From the NCBI RefSeq assembly GCF_039645585.1, contig NZ_CP147915.1, positions 2,418,001 to 2,482,000 of the forward strand: 64,000 bases of DNA, read 5' to 3'. The DNA is from Sulfurimonas sp. HSL-1656 (GTDB lineage Bacteria > Campylobacterota > Campylobacteria > Campylobacterales > Sulfurimonadaceae). Below the pieces are notes generated by a model that saw nothing but the letters and a program-made list of their open reading frames with translations, was not told where the DNA came from and did not search any database. Both the position numbers and the translations under genes were made by a program. The first letter of the stretch is position 1, and every line of letters begins with the position of its first letter. Of the stretch, positions 29,493 through 39,509 are shown piece after piece.

Positions 29493-30338
29493 CTATTGCC
29501 GGTCCGGCAGACGGACGACAGTGATCTCCGCATTCAGGCGGGCACGGTCGAAATAGTCCTTGAGGGTCTGTTCGCGCGCATCGTCCATCATCTCCTCCTG
29601 AACCTGCGCCTTGACCGTCTCAAACGGCTGCATCATCGGGAGGCTTTTGTTGCGGACATAGAAAGATGCAAAGCCCCCTTTCGGGTCGGTCAGTATCGGC
29701 GTGAAGGCACCGATCTCCGTTTTGATCAGCAGTGCTGCGAGCTGCGGTTCGATCTTTTCATACGGCAGCGACGCTTCTTGCATCGTCACCTCCGGGAGCA
29801 TCAGCATCGGGTTGTCCATCTTCCGTTTCAAAACGCCCTGGCCGGTGGCGTGGTAAACGGTCACGTCAAAGCGCTCCGGGTGGGAGAATTTGTCCGAGTG
29901 CAGGCGGTAATACTCCTGCATCTCCGCATCGCCGGGCTCCTCCATATTGGCCATCGCGATCGCCCCGTACAGCTTCTGGGTCAGCATCGACTTTTTGAGC
30001 TTGGCTTCAAAATCGCTGCGGCTCAGGTGCTCGGTCTGCCAGACCGCATCGAAGAGCTGGGCCGTCGTCATGTTGTTCTGCCCGGCGATCTGCTTGATGC
30101 GCTCCTGCAGCTCGGTCTCGGTGACGCTGAGCTCGCGCTGGGCGACCTCCTGGGCCTCCAGTTTTTCGCGGATCAGCATGTCAACGGCCTGCGCCTGCGT
30201 CATGCCGTTCTCCTTCATCTTCTGCGTGATGGCATAGAGGGTGATCGGCTCCTCCTTGACAAGGATGGCGACGCCGTCGACCATCCCGGCGTACAACGCC
30301 ACGGTAAAAAGTATGAAAAGCAGTGCGGTTTTTTGCAA
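29493..30338 (-). CDS. Periplasmic parvulin-like peptidyl-prolyl isomerase
   Basis: 281 aa from a TTG at 30338, chosen because AGGAG lies 7 nt upstream and the product then starts with a clean signal peptide (QKTALLFILFTVALYAG). A longer frame upstream has no such features. The region from about 20 to 150 looks like a SurA-type helical chaperone domain; the remainder (about 160-260) resembles a PPIC parvulin domain (IGAFTPILTDPKGGFASFYV). It probably helps outer-membrane proteins fold. gltX is divergent. The exact family is inferred from overall pattern. Confidence 0.7.
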   Translation of the reverse strand: MQKTALLFILFTVALYAGMVDGVAILVKEEPITLYAITQKMKENGMTQAQAVDMLIREKLEAQEVAQRELSVTETELQERIKQIAGQNNMTTAQLFDAVWQTEHLSRSDFEAKLKKSMLTQKLYGAIAMANMEEPGDAEMQEYYRLHSDKFSHPERFDVTVYHATGQGVLKRKMDNPMLMLPEVTMQEASLPYEKIEPQLAALLIKTEIGAFTPILTDPKGGFASFYVRNKSLPMMQPFETVKAQVQEEMMDDAREQTLKDYFDRARLNAEITVVRLPDRQ

Positions 30339-30514
30339 AGAGATCTCCTGATTGAAAGGTACCATTTTACCCGTTTTTGTTGAATGGACGCTCCGGCGTC
30401 CGTTTTTCGCCCCGGCCGGCACCGCACGCGGACGTCTTTGCCGCTCCGCTTTTGGAAAAACCGGCAAAGCCTGCCGCCGCGCCGCGCTTTTCCTACCTCC
30501 AAACCGCAATGAGT

Positions 30515-30520
30515 TATAAT
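30515..30520 (+). promoter_or_regulatory. -10 box for gltX
   Basis: TATAAT followed by GGCGCC, the same 12 bases as at 52829-52840. Here AAAAAAAAGG follows, so gltX has a short leader with a ribosome site. Confidence 0.6.
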
Positions 30521-30546
30521 GGCGCCAAAAAAAAGGTTTGTATACC

Positions 30547-31935
30547 ATGGTTGTCACCCGTTTCGCTCCCAGCCCGACCGGATACCTGCACATCGGGGGG
30601 CTGCGCACCGCCCTCTTCTCCTGGCTCTGGGCCCGCCGCAACGGCGGGAAATTCGTTCTGCGTATCGAGGACACCGACCAAAGCCGCAACAACGAGGATG
30701 CGGCCCAGGCGATCGTCGATGCCTTCGAATGGATCGGCCTCGAACATGACGGCGAGATCCTCTACCAGTCCAAGCGCACGGGTGTCTACCAGATGTATAT
30801 CGACCAGCTCCTCCAGGAGGGCAAGGCGTACAAATGCTATATGAGCAAAGAGGAGCTTGATGCCCTGCGCGAAGCGCAGACGGCGCGCAAAGAGCGTCCG
30901 CGCTACGACGGCCGCTACCGCGACTTTACCGGCACGCCGCCCGAAGGCGTCAATCCCGTCATCCGCATCAAGGCGCCGACCGAGGGGACCATCACCGTTT
31001 ATGACGGCATCAAGGGCGAAGTCACCTTCAACGTCGACGACATCCTCGACGACTTCATCATCGCCCGCGCCGACGGCACGCCTACTTACAACTTCGTCGT
31101 CGCCGTCGACGATGCGCTGATGGGCATCAACGAAGTCATCCGCGGGGACGACCACTTCTCCAATACGCCGAAACAGCTCGTCGTCTACGAGGCGCTGGGC
31201 TTCAAAGCCCCCGCTTTCTACCACGTACCGATGATCCACAACAGCGAAGGCAAGAAACTCTCCAAACGCGACGGCGCCACGGACGTGATGGAGTACAAGC
31301 GCCAGGGGTACCGCCCCGAAGCGCTGCTGAACTTCCTCGTCCGCCTGGGCTGGAGCCACGGCGACCAGGAGATCTTCTCCGTTGACGAGATGAAAAGACT
31401 TTTCGATCCGAACAATATCAACAAGTCGGCGTCCATCTACAATACCGAGAAGCTCGACTGGCTCAACGCCCATTACATCAAGAACCTCGCCAACGAGGCA
31501 CTGGCCCGCGAACTGACCCCCTTCGGTGTCGACCTGAATGCCCATGACAAGAAAGAGATCCTGCTCGACGCCCTCAAAGAGCGTGCCAAGACGCTCGTCG
31601 AACTCGCCGAAATGGTCAAAGAGGTCCTGACCGCACCGGCCGAGTATGACGACAAGGCTTTCAAAAAAGCCGTCAAACCCGACTCGAAAGCCGTCCTGAA
31701 AGCCTTCGCCGCCAAAATCGAAGCCACGCCCGAGCTTCACCTCCCGACCGACTACCACGCCCTGATGGAAACAGTCGTTTCCGAGATGGAAATCGGTTTC
31801 GGCAAGATCGGCATGCCGCTGCGCCTGGCCCTGATGGGCAAACTTTCCGGCCCGGGCGTCGATACCATCATGGCGGCAATCGGCCGTGAGGAGACGCTTG
31901 CACGCATCTCCGGACTGACGGCACAACTCGACTGA
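30547..31935 (+). CDS. gltX: Glutamyl-tRNA synthetase
   Basis: 462 aa from the ATG at 30547 (AAGG about 10 nt upstream; a TTG 9 nt before is less likely). It charges tRNA-Glu. Class I signatures are RFAPSPTGYLHIGGLRTALF (HIGH-type motif, about 4-23) and KKLSKRDGATDVM (KMSKS-type, about 235-247). Campylobacterota often carry two GltX proteins, one with preference for tRNA-Gln; this one cannot be sorted by eye. The anticodon-binding C-terminal half is present. maeB-type malic enzyme follows by 12 nt. Confidence 0.95.
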   Translation: MVVTRFAPSPTGYLHIGGLRTALFSWLWARRNGGKFVLRIEDTDQSRNNEDAAQAIVDAFEWIGLEHDGEILYQSKRTGVYQMYIDQLLQEGKAYKCYMSKEELDALREAQTARKERPRYDGRYRDFTGTPPEGVNPVIRIKAPTEGTITVYDGIKGEVTFNVDDILDDFIIARADGTPTYNFVVAVDDALMGINEVIRGDDHFSNTPKQLVVYEALGFKAPAFYHVPMIHNSEGKKLSKRDGATDVMEYKRQGYRPEALLNFLVRLGWSHGDQEIFSVDEMKRLFDPNNINKSASIYNTEKLDWLNAHYIKNLANEALARELTPFGVDLNAHDKKEILLDALKERAKTLVELAEMVKEVLTAPAEYDDKAFKKAVKPDSKAVLKAFAAKIEATPELHLPTDYHALMETVVSEMEIGFGKIGMPLRLALMGKLSGPGVDTIMAAIGREETLARISGLTAQLD

Positions 31936-31947
31936 AAGGGAGTTCCC

Positions 31948-33228
31948 ATGTCCAACCCGCTTACCAATGACGAGGCCCTCGCCTACCACGCCGAACCCAC
32001 CCCCGGCAAACTCGGCATCAGCGTCACCAAATCCTTCAAAAGCCAGCGGGACCTCTCCCTGGCCTATACCCCCGGGGTCGCCGTGCCCTGCCTTGCCATC
32101 GAGCAGAACCCCGAAGACGCCTACCGCTATACCGCCAAAGCGAACCTAATCGGGGTTGTCTCCAACGGCACCGCGGTCCTGGGACTCGGCGATATCGGCG
32201 CACAGGCTTCCAAGCCCGTCATGGAGGGGAAAGCCGTCCTCTTCAAGAAGTTCAGCGACCTGGATGCGTTCGACATCGAAGTCGATACGAAGGACATCGA
32301 ACGTTTCTGCAGCGTTGTCGAGGCGATCGCCCCCACCTTCGGGGGTATCAACCTCGAGGATATCAAGGCACCGGAGTGCTTCGAGATCGAGAAACGGCTT
32401 GCCGCCCGCCTCGACATCCCCGTGATGCACGACGACCAGCACGGCACCGCCGTCATCAGTGCCGCGGGCATCATGAACGCCTGCCGCCTGACGGGGCGCG
32501 ACATCAAGACCCTGCGCATTGTCATCGTCGGGGCCGGGGCCGCGGCCATCAGCTGCGCCCGCCTCTACCGCTACCTGGGCGTGGAGAACATCATCCTGAT
32601 CGACTCCAAGGGCGTCGTCCATACGGGCCGCAGCGACCTCAATGCCTATAAAACGGAGTTCGCCATCAAGGTGCCCGCCAGCCAGAGTGACGCCTTCGAA
32701 GGCGCCCATGTCGTCGTCGGCCTCTCGCGCCCGGGCACCTTCAGCACGGACGACGTCAAGCGCATGGCCGAAAACCCGGTCGTCTTCACCCTCGCCAATC
32801 CCACCCCGGAGATCATGCCGGAACTGGTGCGCGATGCCCGTCCCGACGCCATCGTCGCCACCGGGCGCAGCGACTTCCCCAACCAGGTCAACAACGTCCT
32901 GGGCTTCCCCTTCATCTTCCGCGGGGCCGTCGACGTACGCGCCAAAGCGATCAATACGGAGATGAAAATCGCCGCCGCCGAGGCCCTCGCACGCCTGGCC
33001 CGGACGGAAGTCCCCGACTACCTGAACGAACTCTACGGCACCGAACTCTCTTTCGGCCGTGACTACCTCATCCCCAAACCCTTCGACAAGCGCCTCATCG
33101 TCGAGGTCTCCAGTGCCGTCGCCGCGGCGGCGATCCACACGGGCGTCGCCCGGATCGGTGCCTTCGATATCGATGCCTACCGCAAAGCGCTCGCCGAGCG
33201 TATCTGCGTCGACTGCCAGCCCGAATAG
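31948..33228 (+). CDS. NADP-type malic enzyme, short form
   Basis: 426 aa, so only the malic enzyme part is present, without the phosphotransacetylase-like C-terminal domain of MaeB. It decarboxylates malate to pyruvate with NAD(P). The catalytic Tyr and Lys are in SLAYTPGVAVPC (about 37-48) and VMEGKAVLFKKF; the metal site is in EDIKAPECFEIE and DIPVMHDDQHGTAV (about 153-166), with a Rossmann motif IVGAGAAAISCA. AAAGGGAG precedes the ATG. It ends 3 nt from the convergent glutamate dehydrogenase gene. Confidence 0.93.
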   Translation: MSNPLTNDEALAYHAEPTPGKLGISVTKSFKSQRDLSLAYTPGVAVPCLAIEQNPEDAYRYTAKANLIGVVSNGTAVLGLGDIGAQASKPVMEGKAVLFKKFSDLDAFDIEVDTKDIERFCSVVEAIAPTFGGINLEDIKAPECFEIEKRLAARLDIPVMHDDQHGTAVISAAGIMNACRLTGRDIKTLRIVIVGAGAAAISCARLYRYLGVENIILIDSKGVVHTGRSDLNAYKTEFAIKVPASQSDAFEGAHVVVGLSRPGTFSTDDVKRMAENPVVFTLANPTPEIMPELVRDARPDAIVATGRSDFPNQVNNVLGFPFIFRGAVDVRAKAINTEMKIAAAEALARLARTEVPDYLNELYGTELSFGRDYLIPKPFDKRLIVEVSSAVAAAAIHTGVARIGAFDIDAYRKALAERICVDCQPE

Positions 33229-33231
33229 GCG

Positions 33232-36200
33232 CTAGATCACCGAGGTCATCAGCAGGTTGACCAGAAGCGTCACGTCCCGCAGGGACGGCTTCTGGTTCGT
33301 CTCCAGCGCCGCGATCGACTCCAGAATATCGGCAAACGCCTCCCGGTCGTTGGCCAGGAAGTTCTCGAACGCTTCCACCGGCGGTTCGTTGATACGCTGG
33401 AAGGCCAGGATGCGGTTCGTATAGTGCACGGCGATATACTCGACGAACTGCAGCAGCTGCCGCCGCAGGTTGAGATCCCGTTCGTCTTTGAGATCGAGGG
33501 CATTGAGAATATTGATGATCTTGAGAATCGCAAACCGCTCGATGACCAGGTAGAAGAGCGTCGCAACGTCGCTGAAGGAGTGCTTGCTCTGCTCTTTGGT
33601 AACGATGACCGCCACCGCGAAGCGCAGGTAATCCAGCACGTCGAAGAAGCGGTTGAAGGTGTCGTTCCCCTCTATGAGCATCCGCGGCTGTTTCGGTTTG
33701 ATCTTCGAGAGCATGTCGAACAGCTCCTCCCTGTGCTCGATGAAATGGAGCGCGTCGATTGATTCGACATCGACATATTTGACCATCCAGCGCGTCGCGA
33801 AATTGAGCACGTGTTCGATCTGGTCCAGCAGCGCATACTGCTGCCGTACCGGCATGATATAGTCGGAACGGAAGATCGTGTGGCGGATGTCGTTCGCCCC
33901 GAAGAGGGCGTTACAGATCAGGTAGGCGCGGACCTTCGTCAGGAAACGCGCCTTGCCCAGCCGCCGGAAGTCGCTGACGAATGAGACCCCCTGGTTGTTG
34001 ATGACCATGTCGGCGATCATCGTCGCGATGATCTGGCGGCGCAGCGGGTGGTGGCGTATCTCCTCCTCGTAGGCACTGACGAAGGCCTTCGGGAAGTATT
34101 TGTACAGGTAGCGCTGGGCGAACTGCTCGTCGATCAATTCCGTATCGATGATCAGCTGTTTGATAAAGATCTTCGCATACGAGAGCAGCGAGCCGAGGAT
34201 CGGCCGCACGATCCCCCCCTCGGCGGAGAGCACCTCGATGATGTTCTCTTTTTTCGGGATAAAGAAATCGCGGCGGTTGAAGACCGGGTTCTCCTCGGCG
34301 ATGACGTCGATCGCCTCCTGGAAATCCTCCAGGTAGACCCGGCTGAGCTGCTCGTCGCGCGAGATCGCCAGCGCCTGGCGGTAACAGCTCCACAGGACAC
34401 TGTTCTCCACCTGCTCGCCGTGGCGCCCGAGCACCTCCGTGCGGCTCTGTTGATCGAGCAGCCCTTTCCGGCTCAGCGATTCCAGCAGGATTTTGATATT
34501 GACCTCGTGGTCGGAGGTGTCGACCCCGCCGGCATTGTCGATGCCGTCAAGGTTGATTTTGCCGCCGCCGAGGGCATACTCGATGCGGGCGCGCTGGGTA
34601 AAGCCGAGGTTCCCCCCTTCGCTGACGGCGAAACAGCGCAACTGTGCGGCATTGATCCGCACCGATTCGTTCTGCTTGTCCCCCAGTTCGAAGTCGCTCT
34701 CATCGGAGTGTTTCACATAGGTACCGACCCCGCCGTTGAACAGCAGGTCGACCTTCATGCACAGCAGGGCCCGGGCCAGCTCCTCCCCGCTCATGTAGCG
34801 CACCTGGGTCTGGAGCATCCGCCGTATCTCGTCGCTGAGCGGGATCGCCTTGTCGCTGCGGTTCCAGACCCCGCCTCCGGCGGAGATCAGCTCCCTGTTA
34901 TACGCCCCCCAGCTGCCGTCTTTAGAGCCAAAGAGACGCTTGCGCTCCTCGTACGCTTCCTGCGGCGAGGGGTTCGGATCGATGAAGATCTCCCGGTGGG
35001 AGATCGCGCCGAGCAGTTTGAACGCCCGTGAGAGGAGCACCCCGTTGCCGAAGACGTCGCCGTTCATCGACCCGATACCGACGACGGTGATGGGGTCGTT
35101 GTAGAGGTCGATGCCGCGCTCGAGGAAGAAGCGCTGTGTCGAGCGCATGGCCCCTTTGGCCGTGATCCCGATCGCTTTGTGGTCGTACCCGTTGCTTCCG
35201 CCGCTGGCAAAAGCATCCCCCAGCCAGAAAGCCCGTCTGAGCGCGATGGCATTGGCCGTATCGCTCATCGCCGCCGTGCCCTTGTCCGCCGCGACGACGA
35301 AGTAACTGTCCTCCCCGTCATAGGCCACGATCCGGTCGTCGTGCACGGCCTCGCCATCCACAACGTTGTCGACAAGGTCCAGCAGGTTCTCGATAAAGGT
35401 GCTGTAGATCTCGCTGAAGAGCTCTTTGGTGATCTCGCTGCGCGGCCGGTCGATGACGAAGCCGCCTTTGGCGCCGTCGGGGATGATGATCGCGTTCTTG
35501 CCCTCCTGGGTCACCATCAAGGAGCGTATCTCGCTGCGGTAGTCGTCATACCGTTCGCTCCAGCGCAGTCCCCCGCGGCTGACGGGGCCCATGCGCAGGT
35601 GCACGCCCCGGAAATCCCGGTGGTAGACGAAAGCCTCGATGCGCGGCTGAATTCCGCGGAGGTGTTCGGCGAACTTCGTCATATCGAGCTTGAAGGCGAT
35701 TGCGCCGCGGTCAAGGTAGTAGTTTGTCCGGCTCATGGCGCCGAGCATCGCGAAGAGCAGTTTGAGGATCCTGTCGTCCATGATGTCGGGAACCGCTTTG
35801 ATCGCCTCGGTGATAATCCCCTCTATTTCCGTACTTTTCTGGGACCGCGTTTTGACCTCCGGGTTGAAACGCGCGGCGAAATAGTGCAGCAGCATGGCCG
35901 AGAGTTCGTCATGCCGGGTGACGGTGTGCAGGATCGTCTCGAAATTGATCGACGGCACGGCCTGGTTGATATATTCGATAAAGGAGCGCAGCAGCGTCAC
36001 CTGGCGCAGGCTCAGGTTCTGCTTATAGACCAGCGAATAGATGCGGCAGCTGCTGAAGGTCCGCCCCAGCAGCGAATCGGTGATGACCGACTCGATATTC
36101 GTTTTGGCCCTGGAGAAGGCCTCCGTGTCATCGACCTGCAGATTGAAGCGGCAGACATGGACCGGCTTCTTCTCCGGTTCGATCGTATAGGTCACCTCAT

Positions 36201-36420
36201 CCACCACCACAAAGGCGAAGTCGTGCAGGATCGGGGTAATGTCGGAGAGCAGCAGCTGCTCCCGGGAATAGAGCCTCACGGCGGCCTTGCCTTCGGCTTG
36301 GGTGATCTGCGTGACGATGGGGGTCTGCCGCAGCGCGCTCAGCAGTTCATCCCCGATCTCCAGGTCCTGGGGATGCAGCAGCTGCGAACAGACCGCGCCG
36401 AGCTGGCTTTCCGGGCTCAT
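33232..36420 (-). CDS. Large NAD-specific glutamate dehydrogenase
   Basis: 1062 aa. It oxidises glutamate to 2-oxoglutarate with NAD. The catalytic region around residues 275-360 has RMGPVSRGGLRWSERYDDYR and IIIPDGAKGGFVI, and later GIGSMNGDVFGNGVLLS and NGGVGTYVK, all hallmarks of the large bacterial GDH family. Classical members are about 1600 aa; this one lacks roughly the first 500 residues of their N-terminal regulatory half. AAGGAG precedes the ATG by 5 nt, inside the end of the upstream GGDEF-EAL gene, so they form one operon. Confidence 0.9.
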   Translation of the reverse strand: MSPESQLGAVCSQLLHPQDLEIGDELLSALRQTPIVTQITQAEGKAAVRLYSREQLLLSDITPILHDFAFVVVDEVTYTIEPEKKPVHVCRFNLQVDDTEAFSRAKTNIESVITDSLLGRTFSSCRIYSLVYKQNLSLRQVTLLRSFIEYINQAVPSINFETILHTVTRHDELSAMLLHYFAARFNPEVKTRSQKSTEIEGIITEAIKAVPDIMDDRILKLLFAMLGAMSRTNYYLDRGAIAFKLDMTKFAEHLRGIQPRIEAFVYHRDFRGVHLRMGPVSRGGLRWSERYDDYRSEIRSLMVTQEGKNAIIIPDGAKGGFVIDRPRSEITKELFSEIYSTFIENLLDLVDNVVDGEAVHDDRIVAYDGEDSYFVVAADKGTAAMSDTANAIALRRAFWLGDAFASGGSNGYDHKAIGITAKGAMRSTQRFFLERGIDLYNDPITVVGIGSMNGDVFGNGVLLSRAFKLLGAISHREIFIDPNPSPQEAYEERKRLFGSKDGSWGAYNRELISAGGGVWNRSDKAIPLSDEIRRMLQTQVRYMSGEELARALLCMKVDLLFNGGVGTYVKHSDESDFELGDKQNESVRINAAQLRCFAVSEGGNLGFTQRARIEYALGGGKINLDGIDNAGGVDTSDHEVNIKILLESLSRKGLLDQQSRTEVLGRHGEQVENSVLWSCYRQALAISRDEQLSRVYLEDFQEAIDVIAEENPVFNRRDFFIPKKENIIEVLSAEGGIVRPILGSLLSYAKIFIKQLIIDTELIDEQFAQRYLYKYFPKAFVSAYEEEIRHHPLRRQIIATMIADMVINNQGVSFVSDFRRLGKARFLTKVRAYLICNALFGANDIRHTIFRSDYIMPVRQQYALLDQIEHVLNFATRWMVKYVDVESIDALHFIEHREELFDMLSKIKPKQPRMLIEGNDTFNRFFDVLDYLRFAVAVIVTKEQSKHSFSDVATLFYLVIERFAILKIINILNALDLKDERDLNLRRQLLQFVEYIAVHYTNRILAFQRINEPPVEAFENFLANDREAFADILESIAALETNQKPSLRDVTLLVNLLMTSVI

Positions 36421-36421
36421 G

Positions 36422-38536
36422 TTAACTCCTTGTATTGCATGTCACTCCCTCCGGCGACGGTGCGGGATGGCCGTAGTAGTATCCCTGTCCGTACTCGACG
36501 CCCATCGTCTCCAGCACGGCAATCGTTGCTTCATCCTCGACGAATTCCGCGACGATCTCGAAGCCGAGCTGCTTGGCGAAACGGACGATGGTTTTGACGG
36601 TATGCTTGGTCATCTCGTCCCCGACCACCTTCGAGATCAGCGAACCGTCGATCTTCAGGATATCGATATCCAGTTCCAGCAGGTAGGCGAAGTTGGAGTA
36701 CCCGACGCCGAAATCGTCGATGGCGACCCGGCAGCCGTACGCCTTGACCCGCTTGATGAAATCTTTGACCGACTCCAGGTCGTCAAGCTCTTCGCTCTCG
36801 AGCAGTTCGATATCAAGACGGCCGGCACGCTCTTTGTAGGTCTCCAGCAGGGAGAGCAGCATCGAGACCATCTTTTCGTCGGCCAGGTCACGCATCCCGA
36901 GGTTGATGGAGAAACGGGTATCGTACCCCGCCATCACCTCGAAGACCTTCTGCACCATGACCGCGGTGATCCGGCGGTAATAGGGGGTCTGCATCGCCGT
37001 TTTCAAAAAGGCCGCCGGGCCGCTGACGGCCCCGTCGCTTCCCACCATCCGCACCAGGGCTTCATACTTGGCGACCTCGCCGCTTCTCAGCCGCACGATA
37101 GGCTGGAACCACGGTACGATGGCGTCGCGGTCGAGGGCTCTTTTGAGCCCATGTGCCGTGGCGATGTTCCTGGCCGCCTGCTCTTTGAGATGCAGCTCCT
37201 CCGAGAAGACCAGCACCCCTTCGCTGTGTCGCGCCTTGTCATACTTGAGGATCAGGTCCGCATTCTCCAGCAGCGGCGCCACGCCGTTGACCGCGACGGA
37301 AACGGTCAGGTAAACCTCGATATCGTCCACGAAGAAGGTGTACCCCTCGATGCTTTTTTTCAGCATCACCCCCATCTGCCGCGCGCGTTCGGCGTCGATC
37401 CCCTGGAGCACCACGCCGAACTCATCCCCGCCCAGTCGGAAGTAGTGGGGGCGGTACGGCTCCAGGACCGGCTGGCGGATCAGCAGGCCGATCTCTTTGA
37501 GAATCGCATTGCCGGCGGCACTGCCGTAAAAGTCGTTGACATGTTTGAAACGGTCCAGGTTGAGCAGCAGCAAATACGGAGATTCGAACTGCGCCTGCAG
37601 CTGTTCGAAGCGGTTGCGGCTGAGCAGTCCCGTCAGCTGGTCATGGCTGATCGCGTGGCGCAGCTCCCCCTCGAGCTCCCGCAGACGGCGGTTCTCGTTG
37701 CCGGCATGGACCAGCAGGCCGATGACCAGGGTCAGGGCCGCCAGGAAAAGTGCCGCCAGGATGACGACGAAACGGTCAAGCATCTCGTAATCCAGCTTCG
37801 CCTCATCGAGGAAGTGCGTCTCCAGCTCCACGATCCGCCGGTCGAGGTCGAAAGTTTCGATACGGTTCACGTTCTGCACGAACCCCGGATAGTTTGCGGC
37901 AATGTAATGCACGTGCAGCATAAAACTCCGGATCAGGGTCGCCTGTTCTTTGGACATGCCCGAAAGATACCCCAGCGGTTCCACCTCTTCATTGAGATCG
38001 CCGAGGAAGGTGGCATCGAAAAGGATCCGGGCCTGGGAGACTTCCGCGATGATGGAGAGGATACGGGCATAGGTCACCGGATCGTCTTCGAAAAGCTTCA
38101 CCTTCTGCGCCGAAAGCGAGGTGATGTAGACAAAGGAGTTCTTGATCCCGGCGTTGAGCATCATAAAGTCGCCGATCATCGTTTCGTACCGGTTCAGCGC
38201 TTCGCCCAGCCGTACCAGGGAGCGGTAGCTCTGCCCGTAGGCATCGCGCCGCAAAAACGCGTTTTTCCGCAGCGCCTCGAACTCATGCTTCAGCGTATCG
38301 AGATCCCCCGTGATTTCGTCCTGGTTGGAATAGGCGAAGAGGGAGCTGCGCAGGATCTCGTAGTTGAGCCGGTGGTAGTTGCGGTCGATCGTATGAAAAT
38401 GCCCCCGCACCTCCCGGAAGTTGTACTCGACATGGCGCTGTGACAGGTAGAAATAGAGCAGGAGTGAAAACGACCCTATCCCGGCCGCAAGCGCCAGGAA
38501 GGGTTTCCAGCCGATCTGCCGGAGCAGCGCACTCAT
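36422..38536 (-). CDS. Membrane GGDEF-EAL protein (c-di-GMP)
   Basis: 704 aa. A membrane helix at about 14-33, a helical periplasmic sensor of about 200 residues and a second helix at about 237-256 precede a GGDEF domain (intact GGDEF at about 366-370) and an EAL domain (KYEALVRM at about 489-496; DDFGVGYSNFAYL later). Both catalytic signatures look intact, so synthesis and breakdown of c-di-GMP are possible. The residues before GGDEF do not show a clear RxxD inhibitory site. The start overlaps the upstream peroxidase gene by 4 nt and a large GDH gene follows after 1 nt. Confidence 0.92.
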   Translation of the reverse strand: MSALLRQIGWKPFLALAAGIGSFSLLLYFYLSQRHVEYNFREVRGHFHTIDRNYHRLNYEILRSSLFAYSNQDEITGDLDTLKHEFEALRKNAFLRRDAYGQSYRSLVRLGEALNRYETMIGDFMMLNAGIKNSFVYITSLSAQKVKLFEDDPVTYARILSIIAEVSQARILFDATFLGDLNEEVEPLGYLSGMSKEQATLIRSFMLHVHYIAANYPGFVQNVNRIETFDLDRRIVELETHFLDEAKLDYEMLDRFVVILAALFLAALTLVIGLLVHAGNENRRLRELEGELRHAISHDQLTGLLSRNRFEQLQAQFESPYLLLLNLDRFKHVNDFYGSAAGNAILKEIGLLIRQPVLEPYRPHYFRLGGDEFGVVLQGIDAERARQMGVMLKKSIEGYTFFVDDIEVYLTVSVAVNGVAPLLENADLILKYDKARHSEGVLVFSEELHLKEQAARNIATAHGLKRALDRDAIVPWFQPIVRLRSGEVAKYEALVRMVGSDGAVSGPAAFLKTAMQTPYYRRITAVMVQKVFEVMAGYDTRFSINLGMRDLADEKMVSMLLSLLETYKERAGRLDIELLESEELDDLESVKDFIKRVKAYGCRVAIDDFGVGYSNFAYLLELDIDILKIDGSLISKVVGDEMTKHTVKTIVRFAKQLGFEIVAEFVEDEATIAVLETMGVEYGQGYYYGHPAPSPEGVTCNTRS

Positions 38537-39459
38537 CGCAGCACTTCCGGACGCTCGCCGGTCAGCGTTTTGAGGAACGCCACGATCGCCTTGACGTCCT
38601 TGTCGCTCAGTTCCACCCCCAGGTTGTGGTAGCTCATCTTCTGCACCGCGTCGGTCAGGGTCTTGGAAGATGCATCATGGAAATAGGGCGCCGTCAGGGC
38701 GATGTTACGCAGCGTCGGGACCTTGTAGACATTCACATGGCTGCGTTTATTCGTGATGGCATGCAGGTCCGGGGCCGCTTCATCGTGTTCATAGGGGACG
38801 AAGAGCCCCATCTTCTGGAAAGAGTTCCCCCCGATATTGACCCCGTTGTGGCAGGTGATACAGCCGTAGGCCTTGAACCGCTGGTACCCCTCAAGCTCCA
38901 GCGGAGAGAGGGTGGTTTCGCCCCGCAGGAAGCGGTCGAAGGGGCTGTCGGGCGTCACCAGCGCCTTTTCGAACTCGACGATGGCGTCGATCACCTGCTC
39001 ATAGACAATCCCTTCTTCGCCGTAAACGGCGGCAAAGGCGTTGACATAGGCGGGATCCGCGTTGAGGCGCCGGGTCACCGTGGCACTCTCCATTCCCATT
39101 TCGACGGGGTTGTGGATCGGCCCGCTGGCCTGCTCCGTGAGCGACTCCGCACGCCCGTTCCAGAACTGCTTGAAGTTGTAGCGGGCATTGTACACGGTCG
39201 GCGACTGGACGTTGCCCGTTTTCCCGCCGACCCCGATGGAGACCGGGCGGGGGTCCGCGCCGCCGTAGTTGAAACTGTGGCAGGTGGCACAGGCCACCGT
39301 TTTGTCACTGGAAAGCAGGGTTTCGCTGAAGAGCTTCTTCCCCAGCGCCGCCTTGGCCGGATCATACGCCACATGCCGGGGAAGCGGCTCGATGGGTTCC
39401 TGCCCCAACGCAAGCGAAGAAAAGGCCGATAAAACGATCGCTGCGAACCAGTATTTCAT
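38533..39459 (-). CDS. Di-haem cytochrome c peroxidase (MauG/CcpA family)
   Basis: 308 aa with a Sec signal peptide ending near SLALGQE (about residue 20). Two haem c sites are visible: CATCH at about 55-59 and CITCH at about 197-201, as in bacterial di-haem peroxidases, which reduce H2O2 in the periplasm. The spacing of the two sites and the C-terminal PTLRNIALTAPYFHDAS are family-typical. The ATG is 7 nt after TATACT with no Shine-Dalgarno, suggesting a leaderless mRNA. First gene of an operon with a GGDEF-EAL protein and GDH. Confidence 0.92.
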   Translation of the reverse strand: MKYWFAAIVLSAFSSLALGQEPIEPLPRHVAYDPAKAALGKKLFSETLLSSDKTVACATCHSFNYGGADPRPVSIGVGGKTGNVQSPTVYNARYNFKQFWNGRAESLTEQASGPIHNPVEMGMESATVTRRLNADPAYVNAFAAVYGEEGIVYEQVIDAIVEFEKALVTPDSPFDRFLRGETTLSPLELEGYQRFKAYGCITCHNGVNIGGNSFQKMGLFVPYEHDEAAPDLHAITNKRSHVNVYKVPTLRNIALTAPYFHDASSKTLTDAVQKMSYHNLGVELSDKDVKAIVAFLKTLTGERPEVLR

Positions 39460-39466
39460 GAGATCG

Positions 39467-39472
39467 AGTATA
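39467..39472 (-). promoter_or_regulatory. -10 box, leaderless start of the peroxidase operon
   Basis: TATACT on the minus strand, 7 nt, then the ATG at 39459. Confidence 0.45.
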
Positions 39473-39509
39473 GCATAAGCGGCCCCCGCTTTTTAAACGG
39501 AAGGTGTGT

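Noticed and set aside
30514-31989. 491-codon minus-strand frame opposite gltX
   Set aside because: gltX has both class I synthetase motifs; the antisense frame has no motif or ribosome site.
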